NCBI RefSeq assembly: GCF_026151205.1
Contig: NC_087079.1
Span: forward strand, 8,918,635-8,982,634
Direction of reading: 5' to 3'
From: Bolinopsis microptera
Taxonomy: Eukaryota; Ctenophora; Tentaculata; Lobata; Bolinopsidae
DNA: 64,000 nucleotides
Shown: piece after piece, positions 54,901 to 64,000 of the stretch
Layout of the letters: every line of letters starts with the position of its first letter
Numbering within the stretch: position 1 is the first letter of the stretch
Made by a program: the position numbers and the translations under genes
Notes under the pieces: generated by a model
Database searches by the model: none
What the model was told of the DNA's origin: nothing
Seen by the model: the letters and a program-made list of their open reading frames with translations, nothing else

Positions 54901-57900
54901 AAACGGAAAGATAGGAATCTGTACCTGATAGTGATCGATGAGTAGCTTCATTAGTCAAGTTTATACTGGATAACCAGGTTTATTCAATAATAACCCATTA
55001 GGGAACAATTTAGAACCGAGCAGTAAATTACAATCAAATCAGCATTCCACGACCTAGGATCACCCCATCGTCCGATTCAGCAAATAGCTACTAGTCAGTA
55101 CTATCGCTATATCTATATGGGGTATGTTTATCGTAGGGAATCCAATCATTATGTCTATGCCAGAAGATTTGTTCCGTGGGTCAGTTAGAGTGTTAGACCA
55201 AGAATCGAGCTCGATTTGAAAATTGCGTGCAAGCTATACACAAATAAAGCCAATATTGAGTTTTATTCGTATGTGCTTTATTCGTATGAGCTTTATCCGT
55301 ATGTGAGATTCGGAGTATAAAAAATTTCCCCATATCGAAAAATTATCTGTAATTGAGTTTCTAAATCTTTCGAGTCTAGTGACAAGACTTGTTTCCCTTG
55401 AAGATCCTTCAACTGAGAAGGAAAACAAAACATGACTATGAAAAGTAAACGGAAAGATAGGAATCTGTACCTGATAGTGATCGATGACAGGCACGTAGCC
55501 AGGGGGGGGGGGGGGGGCTAGGGGGGCGGCAGCCCCCCCCCCCCCGGAAAAATCGAACCCCAGAAAAAAGATAAGCCCCCTAGTCCCCATGGTCGCCTGG
55601 TAACTGGGCTGTGTTTATGACTGCAGTCAGTCAAACAAAACATGACTATGAAAAGTAAACGGAAAGATAGGAATCTGTACCTGATAGTGATCGATGACAG
55701 GCACGTAGCCAGGGGGGGGGGGGCTAGGGGGGCGGCAGCCCCCCCGGAAAAAATCGAACCCCAGAAAAAAGATAAGCCCCCTAGTCCCCATGGTCGCCTG
55801 GTAACTGGGCTGTGTTTATGACTGCAGTCAGTCAAAGATTTGAACTGTGGATTAGTAAATATATGTCATTAAATCCAAGCAAACATTCTAGAAGACTTCT
55901 ATAATTATAGTCAATAGTGTCCCCTAGACCGTAGGAAATGTAAAAATCTTAAGACGATGAGGCCTGAGTAAGTCGTAAATTCTGATTGGAGAATGCAGAT
56001 TGCTGTTGTGAAGTTACCAAATTTACGTGAGTACTTGATTCTTTTCAATCCCAGTTTATTGCTGTCCTACAAATTTCTTTAATGCCAAATGTCGTCTAAA
56101 ACACCCTGTTTCGCAAAAAATTTCCGGGGGGCTGCGCCCCCCTAGCCCCGCCAAGGGGCTCCGCCCCTGGACCCCGCTGGGGGCTGCGCCCCTAGACCCC
56201 TGCCACAGCTTGCTCGCTTCGCAGCTTGATTGGACGCGTCGGCTCGCTTCGCTCGCCGACAGCCCCCCTCAAAGAAGAATCCTGGCTACGTCCCTGATCG
56301 ATGAGTTGCTTCATTAGTCAAGTTTATACTGGGTAACCAGGTTTATTCAATAATAGCCCATTAGGGAACAATTTAGAACCGAGCAGTAAATTACAATCAA
56401 ATCAGCATTCCACGACCTGGGATCACCCCATCGTCCGATTCAGCAAATAGCTACTAGTCAGTACTATCACTATATCTATATGGGTTATGTTTATCGTAGA
56501 GAATCCAATCATTATGTCTATGCCAGGAGGTTTGTTCCGTGGGTCATTAGCAGTCAGCATCTGCAGCACACAAGCCTATTACTTAGAGGAGGAAATTATA
56601 GCAGCTTTAGGAGATAATTAGGTTCGGAGTAATTCCTTCATCGTGTTTTCTATAAAGGCTGGCCTAAACCCTCCAGATCTTCACTTCAAGATGTTGGTCC
56701 AAGTATTCGCAGCAACCCTCCTCTCCCTGGCGCTCTCATGCCAGAACATTCGACTCATGGCAGATGATGGAAGTGTCGTGGTCGGACGGAGTTTGGAGTT
56801 TAGTGAGGTTCCAGTTCCAGCGAGCAACTCTATCGTGACAGAGCCAGCAGGACAAGAACACGTGATGCCCCTCACTGAAAACTGTGACGATCCTTTTGTC
56901 TTTGAGAGCGACTTTGACGTATTGAGGTTCAAGGTATGGTTCAATAATGAATGGGCCAACAGCACTCTAGGAGGAATCAACAGTGAAGGTATGGTTGCCA
57001 GTACCCTCTACTTCACCGACTACGCCCAATTCAAAGACCCTGCTTCCTTCAAGGGAAAGAAATGTGACAAGATCATCCCACAGACCAAATTAGCAACATA
57101 CGTCCTGGCTAAGTACAGTACGGTAAAACAGCTGAGGAAGGATTTGAAGAACAAAGTCTTCCCAAAGGTCTGGACCCAAGGAGATCTTGGACTGGAGTCT
57201 GTTCCATTCCACTACGTCTTCCACGACGTCACTGGACAGTCTTTGGTGCTTGAATACACCAAGAACGGAATGAAGTACTTCGAGAACACTATCGGAGCTA
57301 TGACCAACTCTCCAGACTACGAATGGCACATGACGAACCTGATGAACTACCCTACCATGCAGCGAACAGAGTTCGAGGGCTTCAAATATCATCACAAAGG
57401 ACAAAAACAATTGATGAACCCCAAATGGGTTGGAACAGGTTTCTCTGGACTCCCAGGAGATTACAGCTCACCCAGTCGCTTCGTCAAGGCAGCGACCATG
57501 GCCACTCACAGCGGCAAGACAAAGAATGCAGAACAAGCCGTGACTCGAATGGTTCACATGATGAACGCTGCTGATATCCCCAAAGGAATCATGTCTGCCC
57601 ACTACGTTGATGAAAATGGTGACAAACATGAACACACCGACTACACATGGTGGATCTCAGTGTACGACCTGAGTGCCAAGTGTGTGTACTACCGAGGTTA
57701 CACCGACCTCTCCGTTAAGAGGATCTGTCTGGATAATATCCCTGACTTCCCTGCTGAGATTGATGTTGAGAGAACATTTGAAGAGGGTGTTGTGGATATG
57801 ACGAGTGAGCTGAAGATGAAGGCTGTGAGACAGTAAACTGATCCAGCTTGAAACAATTGTTATTAGCGTTTGAGTATTGAACACGTCTGGAAATGGACAT

Positions 57901-60900
57901 TGAACAGTATCTGTGATTTTAACTGTTTTTTATAAGCTATCTATTCTTCTCGAGAGTTAGAAAGTTTGTTTATCTTGTAATTCACTAAGAAATTTGAAAT
58001 GTATCTTTTGTGATTTTTGTTTTTGTAGGGTTACATTGTATGTTTATATTGCATTAAGTTTGTATTGCCTTATAGTTATATTGCGTTAAATTGGATAATG
58101 TTTTGATATAACTTGTCGTTAATTCTTCACACACACCCAATTTTTCTGAATCAAAAAGTAATAATCACAAAAAACTAAAATTAAATCTTTTAAGTTAAGA
58201 TTTCCTTGTAAGAATTGGGAACTTAATTTTTCGTCATATATTAACGGCCAGGTAGCGCAGTTGGTTAGAACGCCAGCCTTACAATCGTAAGGTTGCGAGT
58301 TAAAATCCCACTGTCTGCCTGGTCGTGGGGCGAGCGTCGTTGACGTTCAGCTAAGGATCATGAGTGGTCTATGCAGCCCCCCGTTCTACTCAGCCGAATA
58401 TTCGAGAAATCGGGTGTGAGGGTTAAATGAGGAGCTGCACATTGCAGCAAAGTCTCGGGCGAAGAAAGTATGGTACACACTACCTTAACCGTCACTGGCC
58501 AGATAAATCCTTTGGCTTCCTGTAATTGGCTGGTTGCACTTGTGTAACAATGTGGCTGTTGGAATACACCGAAGTAAAATAAGTGTCTTGATAAAAAAAA
58601 TTGTGATCTGAAAACGTATACCATCAATTAGAATGGGTACAGTACGACCTCTGGGGCGGGCTCAGGGAAAATTTCCGAACCTCTAATTCATTCGATAAGG
58701 GAGGGTAATCTATTTGAAAGGTCCAGTAACTTGCTTATTTGTTTATGTCATTATCTTACTCTTGGTCCCCAGTTGAAGATGGTGTCATGCTACTGTGCTG
58801 AACTTCCTAAACCATCTCGTTTACCACGTGATCAGTATCACGTGTAATTTATATTACCTAGTTCTTAGAGAGACCGGGAATGTGCTGATTGGCACCCTGT
58901 CAGTTGCCAGACACACCCCCAGTTAGTTCCTTCATTATTCATTGACAGAATGAAGGGACAGTTAAGCAGTGTCGCAGACTCTATAACGCCATTTACGTCT
59001 CGGAAGGCAGGATTAAACCTGTCCATCATTCCACGAAACCAATATACTGACACTAAAGTAATTTCTACATAACAGCTGTTATAAGAGCACGCCCACAGCT
59101 ACAGGTAAATGATTCCTAAATAGCTACTAGAGTAGCCAATTTAGAAGTCTTGCCATCCAATAATCGTCATTTCTCAAATAAATCATGAAATTTACGTACT
59201 GTCTTTCAGTTTCTTTGTCGGTGATGTAAACGGAAAGTTGTTCCTTTACCTCTGGCAGATTCAGGATAGCCGTCGCTCTGTAACGTTGTTACTGTCATTT
59301 TTATTGTGACAAGGATCTTAGGCAGTGCAGAACTCAATCTCTATAAAGTATGAATAAAATTCAAAATTGGCGATCGGAACTTGGAATCTGCTGTTCAATC
59401 TAATTTATCATTATCATTCCGGGAGAAGAATAGGGAGAGGGAGAATTAAAAGGATTTTGTAGATAATGCAATGAAATATATACTATTAATCTTAGTATGA
59501 GTCTTACCATTATACTGTTCTAGAATAATCTTTTAATAAGAAAGGCCGACCCAAGTCATGATTGCACTCGAGCGTTCATCTCGCTTAATCTTATTTGAAG
59601 AGTACCATATCGGCTCTCAATTTTTGGAAATAAACTTTACCGTCCTTTTGTCTTCTGCCCAAACTGTTTGCCCTCAAGATGAAAACCGACTATCTTCCCT
59701 TGATGATCAGAATTACCCACCAAATAAAAATAATTTAGAATATTTACTTACGTGGGCCGGGACTCTGCGGATTTCTGCAAACTCTTCTCGATCAGCATCT
59801 TCACCAAGTTTGAGTACATCACTGGAATATCGTCGTAACTTCCTTTCACTATCTTGTAACACAGGCTCACCTGGAATAAAGTCTCACAGATGTTTCGCAA
59901 AGTTTCAAGATTATTTTTTTCAAAGTCTCAAGACTTTCTTTCGAAGTCCCGAGATTGTTTGGTGATTCTAATGAAAACACAATCAACAGTTCTTTCTTAT
60001 GAGAGCAAGACTGCTTATGAATAATTTTTCAACCGTTCTTCAATTTGTAGATTAAGATTCTAAATCTAAGTAAAATTATCAGACATATTGCCCGAGATTT
60101 GATTAAATTGAAATATGATTGGTTGCATAATAATATGGTGTATATATTTAGTTTACAATCTAGCAGATTCAACATATCATGGCAAGATCAGGTCACTGGT
60201 GGTGTTTTCGTGATCAATCTGTCAACATCGTAAAATCAAAGTGCCACGTGATGAATATGAGATTGACAATCGATAAGGATTATATTTACTGGGCACGTAC
60301 ACAGGGCCAGGTGAGAGCCTCATAGTCATATTCGTTATTTCAATCTGAGATAATTCTGTGAGATCAATTCTGCGTGACTATAGTGAGTGTTTGACCATTG
60401 ATCGCGCGCATAGCGGCCGGCCGCAAAAGGCCGGCCATCTCTCGCGCGAGAGATGGCCGGCCTTTTGCGGCCGGCCGGCAAATGGGGGTGAATTTTTACA
60501 AATGAATAACTTGTAAAATGTCAAGCTGGATCGCAATTCGTCGACAGATTGAAATTGACTCACTTAATTCATGTTAGTCGCCAACGTGCACAAATACACA
60601 ATGAGTAGGACTAGGAGTAGGAGACTTATGTTGCATTGTAAGGTTTTAGTTATAAAGTAATAATATTGAATACTTTACTTCAATTACCTTATCGAATGTT
60701 ATTTGAACGGACATGCAGATCTCTATTGTTTTATGAACTACAGCTACTGACAAAACCATTGGAATATTTGTTCATATTTTTGGGCGTCCTTTTCCAATTT
60801 TAGCAGATAATTTTTTCAATCGATTTTTAATACAGTAGGAAGAATCTTGGTATAACTTAGTCCGATAATAAAAATGAAAATCTTGAATTGTCGTGTTAAA

Positions 60901-63470
60901 TATAACAATCGTGTAATATAAGGCAACACTATATAATACTACGCTGTTGAACTTGAATAATCAAACCTGAATTAAATACTTAAAGACTGAAAATTTGGCG
61001 ATGTTTTTTGTCCCAAAATCTGCCGCTCATAATGAAGTTGTGGGCGGGTGCGGAATCGCACTATTTACAAAATATAATCGCACCTAGCACAATTTACATG
61101 TTCCGTCTGGTGATGTATTACTATTATCTGAAGTTACGGTTCACGTTAGAGAAAAACTTACCAAATTAGATGCATTGAAAGCTGGTTTCAATGCGCAAAG
61201 CTCGTACAGCAAACATCCCAACGCCTGAAAATATGATCATTTACCAACTGATATTTATATTTCATGAATTAATCTCTCTAAAACGTTGAAATAATGTAAC
61301 TGTAAGTTACCAATAAACATATAATGAACGATGGGTAATATTTCATAACTTAATTGCATATTAGTTATATATTAGTTTGATAATATTGCCGTGAATTTGT
61401 GAACTAACCATATCTCTTAAAGTAAGAGATATCAGGCGGCTTATGTGTCTTTATTTTGATTGTCCTCGACGTTTTGCAGATATATTATCCAACCATAATC
61501 TTGACAATGGTGCATTCTCGAAAGTTTTCGCCGCATGTCGAAGTGGAATTTATTGAATGATACCATAAATCGAGACTATTGGAAACTTCTCTACGGTGTA
61601 ATGTTAGGTGCATCGCCCAACGCCAGTAGTCACTATGCCACCACCATGATATAATACCGCTACTATAATACTGCCACAGGCCACAACAAAACACACCACG
61701 GACTACGACAATTCCGACAATGTCCGATGTCGTCCATTTTAACTTGTTAAGGGGGCAGGGGGGGGGTCTTTATGAAATTTCTCTCGAAATTGATTTTATA
61801 GTTGTTTCTGATAGAGGGGAGTGATATCTACCAGATATTTTTGGTCCCATGGAAAAAATTTGTTCCTAGCCGAAATTATTGCCGGTCAAAGGTCAGCGCT
61901 CATGTGTAATTGTATTGCGCGAGCGATTTTCAATCGCGCGCCCTGAAAATCGAGTCTAAAAATCTATCTTCTCCTACATTTTTTGAGCAATCACCTTGAA
62001 ACTTTCAGGATAAGTTCTAAGGACCATTTAGAAACTTTTGCTCGTTTTAGAATTTCGAGATAGGCCTTTAAAAATTTTTTATTCGATTTTGAAAATCTTG
62101 GACCTGAAAAAATCGTCAAAAAACGAGGTCCAAGAGTTTCAAAATCGAATAAAAAATTTTTAAAGGCCTATCTCGAAATTCTAAAACGAGCAAAAGTTTC
62201 TAAATGGTCCTTAGAACTTATCCTGAAAGTTTCAAGGTGATTGCTCAAAAAATGTAGGAGAAGATAGATTTTTAGACTCGATTTTCAGGGCGCGCGATTG
62301 AAAATCGCTCGCGCAATACAATTACACATGAGCGCTGACCTTTGACCGGCAATAATTTCGGCTAGGAACAAAATTTTTCCATGGGACCAAAAGTAGCAGG
62401 TAGATATCACTCCCTCTATTAGAAACAACTATAAAATCAATTTCGAGAGAAATTTCATAAAGACCCCCCCCCCTGCCCCCTTAATTGCGGAAAGTCAGCC
62501 AAATCCAACCAAAACTTGCTAATGCAAAACCAAAATACCACTCATACCATTTTATACGTAAATATCAAGCCGTTATTTTGAGGCAACATCCCATGATCCC
62601 AGCTGAAGACGATTTACACATGTATTTTGAAAGCTCCTGCTAAAACAAACTTTTCGTATCACTGCACTTATATGTTTTAAATAATCCTCCTCCAGGCATG
62701 ATCCCATATTCAATATTTACGGCCGAATCAGCGAACACGTGATGAGTATACTCAATTTATTTATTCCCCCAACACCTTGGCACGACGTTCTCCATAATAT
62801 TACCAATGGCGAGCAAATCAAAATGCAGCTGGTGAACATTTAAAGTATAACCAATGAGATTATTATATTCTCCGTCAATATAACATTCTTTGAACGAAAT
62901 TAATCAATTACTCCAGTCGGATCTCAAAAAACGCATTATGAAACTCATACCCAGACGACCGATTTGGCCTGACTTCTTTTTAATATACGACGCGACGTCG
63001 TTGCAAAATAACGCGTATTTTACATGTAAATTATAGCGCGCGGTATTACAGTGCCTACTCACCCAAACGTCAGATTTAGAGTTGTAGGGTTTATCCTGGC
63101 AAATTTCAGGGCTGAGGTAGCAGGGTGTTCCTACACAAGTACTTGCCATGTCCACCGTGTGCTCTAATACTCGGGCTATCCCGAAATCTCCTGCAAAGAT
63201 AATTTGTGAAGAAAGTTTCACGTTTATTTCATAGCTCACTCTCAGCTGCAGTGGTCAGAGCCGGCACAGCTTTTTTTCGTGCTATTGATATTAAGAAGCA
63301 CCGATTAAAATTGTCAATCTGAGTTGCAAAATCATACATTTCATTTGATTAAATAAACCTATTTTGATCATGTTAGCTTTAGTTAAAAACACATTTTGAG
63401 TCTTTAGATCTCTGTGCAGTACCCTTTTACCGTGGATATACCGCAACGCCATCGTTATCTGAACGTACCA
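44018..63470 (-). CDS. NEK1/NEK5-like serine/threonine kinase (N-lobe outside window)
   Basis: Eighteen minus-strand exons join with matching phases: 63470-63359, 63190-63063, 61224-61162, 59870-59752, 54587-54445, 53113-53003, 52732-52579, 52180-51602, 51264-51086, 50750-50686, 48928-48817, 48207-48109, 47981-47941, 47390-47292, 46607-46514, 46339-46250, 44888-44813 and 44096-44018, 780 residues before the stop. The first four exons encode the kinase C-lobe; the rest is a long tail with Lys-rich, Pro-rich and very acidic parts. NEK kinases act in cilia, the cell cycle and the DNA damage response. The ATP-binding N-lobe and start codon must lie to the right of the window. Introns host several mobile elements and a nested hydrolase gene. 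Confidence 0.88.
44704..44800. repeat. Tandem repeat of about 33 bp, three copies (ACTAAAGTGAAATGAAAATG)
   Basis: Three diverged copies directly beside the penultimate NEK exon, in its downstream intron. Confidence 0.7.
45888..45915. repeat. Inverted repeat GCACGTACTAT
   Basis: Arms GCACGTACTAT and ATAGTACGTGC around a four-base loop, in a NEK intron. Confidence 0.7.
45958..46015. repeat. 17-bp tandem repeat, three copies
   Basis: Unit AAAAGGTTCGTACTGTT repeated three times with two substitutions in the last copy. Confidence 0.85.
49128..50200 (-). mobile_element. 5'-truncated LINE with reverse transcriptase and target-site duplication
   Basis: A 344-codon minus-strand frame (50188-49154) covers the reverse transcriptase palm and thumb: [18 protein letters not shown], the catalytic [11 protein letters not shown] (YADD-type box as FADD), [12 protein letters not shown], then LLYGSETW and [11 protein letters not shown] of the C-terminal region. 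The 3' end carries a (TAG)n tail (minus strand, 49128-49147). The insertion is bracketed by the 10-bp direct repeat GGTATGATGA (49118-49127 and 50201-50210). The endonuclease and 5' part are missing, so it is a dead but recent, 5'-truncated insertion in a NEK intron. Confidence 0.85.
51086..54587 (-). CDS. NEK-like gene, basic and proline-rich tail exons
   Basis: Exon 54587-54445 directly follows the kinase domain and is basic ([19 protein letters not shown]). Exon 53113-53003 begins with a Lys run. Exon 52732-52579 and the large exon 52180-51602 are Pro-rich, the latter with three tandem RVFTPP units. Exon 51264-51086 has the acceptor GTCCCACAG and ends G/GTTAGA. These regions probably serve docking and localisation (inference). 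Confidence 0.75.
51284..51392. repeat. 12-bp minisatellite (TTTACAAAGAGT)
   Basis: About eight diverged copies directly upstream (in gene sense) of the NEK exon at 51264-51086, overlapping the intron that ends there. Confidence 0.85.
54639..56550. repeat. 546-bp tandem duplication, second copy interrupted by a transposon
   Basis: The segment 54639-55184 (from TTAGAGTGTTAGACCAAG to TTCCGTGGGTCA) is repeated from 55185 to 56550 with few differences. The second copy is split by the hAT-like element at 55488-56296, whose exact empty site is preserved in the first copy at about 54931-54940. Confidence 0.85.
55488..56296. mobile_element. hAT-like MITE (CAGGCACGTAGCCAGG termini) with 8-bp duplication
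   Basis: Left end CAGGCACGTAGCCAGG and right end CCTGGCTACGTCCCTG are inverted repeats, flanked by ATCGATGA on both sides (55480-55487 and 56297-56304). Inside, a unit of about 196 bp including the left end and its flank is duplicated (55441-55640 against 55641-55836). The body is full of G/C homopolymers and GCAGCCCCC / GGGGGCTGC blocks. No transposase frame. Confidence 0.8.
56691..57836 (+). CDS. Secreted choloylglycine hydrolase / penicillin V acylase-type Ntn hydrolase
   Basis: An intronless 381-residue frame. Residues 1-16 ([16 protein letters not shown]) are a signal peptide, and cleavage after ALS would expose Cys17 as the N-terminal nucleophile. Family residues are in place relative to that Cys1: Arg17 and Glu20 in GRSLEF, the oxyanion Asn in [14 protein letters not shown], and a catalytic-type Arg in [24 protein letters not shown] block also matches. 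The family hydrolyses linear amide C-N bonds: bile salt conjugates, penicillin V, acyl-homoserine lactones or other N-acyl amides; the substrate here is unknown. The gene lies in a NEK intron on the opposite strand. An upstream in-frame ATG at 56643 would mask the signal peptide and is less likely. Confidence 0.9.
   Translation: MLVQVFAATLLSLALSCQNIRLMADDGSVVVGRSLEFSEVPVPASNSIVTEPAGQEHVMPLTENCDDPFVFESDFDVLRFKVWFNNEWANSTLGGINSEGMVASTLYFTDYAQFKDPASFKGKKCDKIIPQTKLATYVLAKYSTVKQLRKDLKNKVFPKVWTQGDLGLESVPFHYVFHDVTGQSLVLEYTKNGMKYFENTIGAMTNSPDYEWHMTNLMNYPTMQRTEFEGFKYHHKGQKQLMNPKWVGTGFSGLPGDYSSPSRFVKAATMATHSGKTKNAEQAVTRMVHMMNAADIPKGIMSAHYVDENGDKHEHTDYTWWISVYDLSAKCVYYRGYTDLSVKRICLDNIPDFPAEIDVERTFEEGVVDMTSELKMKAVRQ
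58256..58600 (+). repeat. tRNA-derived SINE, copy 2
   Basis: The head GGCCAGGTAGCGCAGTTGG has a good A box and the B box GCGAGTTAAAATCCC, with an anticodon-like arm CCTTACAATCGTAAGG between. It matches copy 1 (6298-6652) over the whole body and tail, so the two are members of one SINE family with a conserved central domain. It lies in a NEK intron, just downstream of the hydrolase gene. Confidence 0.85.
59752..63470 (-). CDS. NEK-like gene, kinase C-lobe exons
   Basis: Exon 63470-63359 holds [16 protein letters not shown] and the catalytic loop HRDLKTQN. Exon 63190-63063 holds the DFG motif and activation loop ([11 protein letters not shown], then [20 protein letters not shown]). Exon 61224-61162 encodes [16 protein letters not shown] (helix F). 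Exon 59870-59752 closes the C-lobe with [11 protein letters not shown] and ESRP. The SPEIC and the [15 protein letters not shown] context are closest to NEK1/NEK5-type kinases. Confidence 0.92.
60414..60477. repeat. Perfect 64-bp GC-rich palindrome
   Basis: Perfectly self-complementary without a spacer, centred on CTCGC/GCGAG at 60445/60446, with GGCCGGCC and CAAAAGG blocks in each arm. It stands out as an island of high GC in AT-rich intron. Confidence 0.95.
61751..62480. mobile_element. 730-bp near-perfect palindromic MITE with TTAA ends
   Basis: The element starts GGGGGCAGGG and ends CCCTGCCCCC, flanked by TTAA (61747-61750 and 62481-62484). The two arms of about 350 bp are almost identical in inverted orientation; they meet near 62115 around TTGGACCTGAAAAAATCG. 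No coding capacity. The TTAA duplication points to piggyBac-type mobilisation. It sits in a NEK intron. Confidence 0.9.
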
Positions 63471-64000
63471 CTGAAAATGAAGAAGAGATTTAATTTCCGC
63501 AGTCTTTTGATTAAAAGGTTACTAGTTTTGATATGTCTATAAGATATTGCCGAGAGATGTAATTGTAATCGTCCGCACGACTGGTTATGCGACTGACCAC
63601 TTAAAGTTAACTATTTGAGGCAGATTGTCCGTCAAGCTGCTTGAGTATATTTTTAAAATTTGCATTTTAAATATTATAACCGTCGCATACCTATGTTTCT
63701 TACTTAAATCAGGAGTTGAGCTTGATCGTACGAGGTGATTTAAATTTCCTATTTTAAAGCCTTAAATTTGACAGATTATCGCGGTTCTTATTATCACGGG
63801 AGCGATTTTCAATTAGTGGGAGCTGCTTTACCTGATCAAGAGCTATATTTAAGTATTTAACTTAAAGGCACTAGCTGTCTGGTCGGTATCTAAATACTGC
63901 AGTTAAGTAGTAAGAAGTGAAAGCTACATCGCGTGATTGAACTCAAAGTTCATCAGTTAAGATTTTGACGACCTTATGTCAGGTTTAATTTCGCGGATAG
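63471..64000. other. Right edge, intron of the NEK-like gene
   Basis: The kinase N-lobe exons are expected to the right. No exon with the Gly-loop or VAIK-type motif was recognised in this stretch. Confidence 0.5.

Noticed and set aside
55488-55840. Minus-strand Gly/Pro-rich frames with FFLGFDFSG
   Set aside because: They run through G/C homopolymers of the hAT-like element and are duplicated with it; no coding evidence.
57090-57410. Minus-strand frame within the hydrolase gene
   Set aside because: Antisense shadow of a well-supported coding region.
58256-58335. Functional tRNA gene
   Set aside because: The anticodon and acceptor arms do not fold as a normal tRNA, and the sequence continues into a body shared with another SINE copy.

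Overview
The window is a piece of an invertebrate animal nuclear genome, AT-rich overall. Evidence for this is spliced genes with GT-AG introns, animal-specific proteins (a four-finger WT1/EGR-type factor, a NEK kinase, a Ly-6/uPAR protein, an Ig-like receptor), a tRNA-derived SINE family, several LINE remnants and many inverted-repeat DNA transposons. I cannot fix the phylum from the sequence; a cnidarian or lophotrochozoan would both fit. Multi-exon genes were assembled by eye from splice sites and matching intron phases.

Layout. 1-2.3 kb: tandemly duplicated non-coding DNA with a recurrent GTGACAAAGTAAAC-like motif. 2.45-5.91 kb: a hAT-like element (8-bp target duplication) that has swallowed a LINE reverse-transcriptase fragment and a 2.7-kb piggyBac-like foldback element (TTAA ends). 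6.3 kb: SINE copy 1. 6.94 kb: an orphan exon. 7.7-9.16 kb: a decayed retroelement-like coding region with an AlkB-type 2-oxoglutarate oxygenase followed by an SGNH esterase. 11.3-11.7 kb: LINE endonuclease remnant. 12.8-14.1 kb (minus): a complete four-exon Ly-6/uPAR protein. 15.3-32.3 kb (plus): a 19-exon WT1-like zinc-finger gene. A minus-strand Ig-like single-pass membrane protein (17.1-18.3 kb) lies inside one of its introns and a LINE ORF1-like frame (29.2-30.1 kb) inside another. 34-36 kb: MITEs, a retroelement scrap and a small secreted Cys-rich protein. 36.07-36.83 kb: a pure (TCAGGG)n array of about 127 units. 39.5-42.4 kb: a degenerate 2.8-kb terminal-inverted-repeat transposon with one gene-like first exon. 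44.0-63.5 kb (minus): the kinase C-lobe and full C-terminal tail of a NEK1/NEK5-like kinase, 18 exons, its N-lobe lying beyond the right edge.

The NEK introns hold a LINE with clear target-site duplication, a 546-bp tandem duplication interrupted in one copy by a hAT-like element, a second SINE copy, a 64-bp GC palindrome and a near-perfect 730-bp palindrome with TTAA ends. One NEK intron also holds an intact, intronless, oppositely oriented gene for a secreted choloylglycine hydrolase/penicillin V acylase-type Ntn hydrolase (56.7-57.8 kb), which looks bacterial in style and is a candidate horizontally acquired gene.

The strongest candidates for something new are the AlkB+SGNH retroelement module, the nested Ntn hydrolase and the layered inverted-repeat elements.
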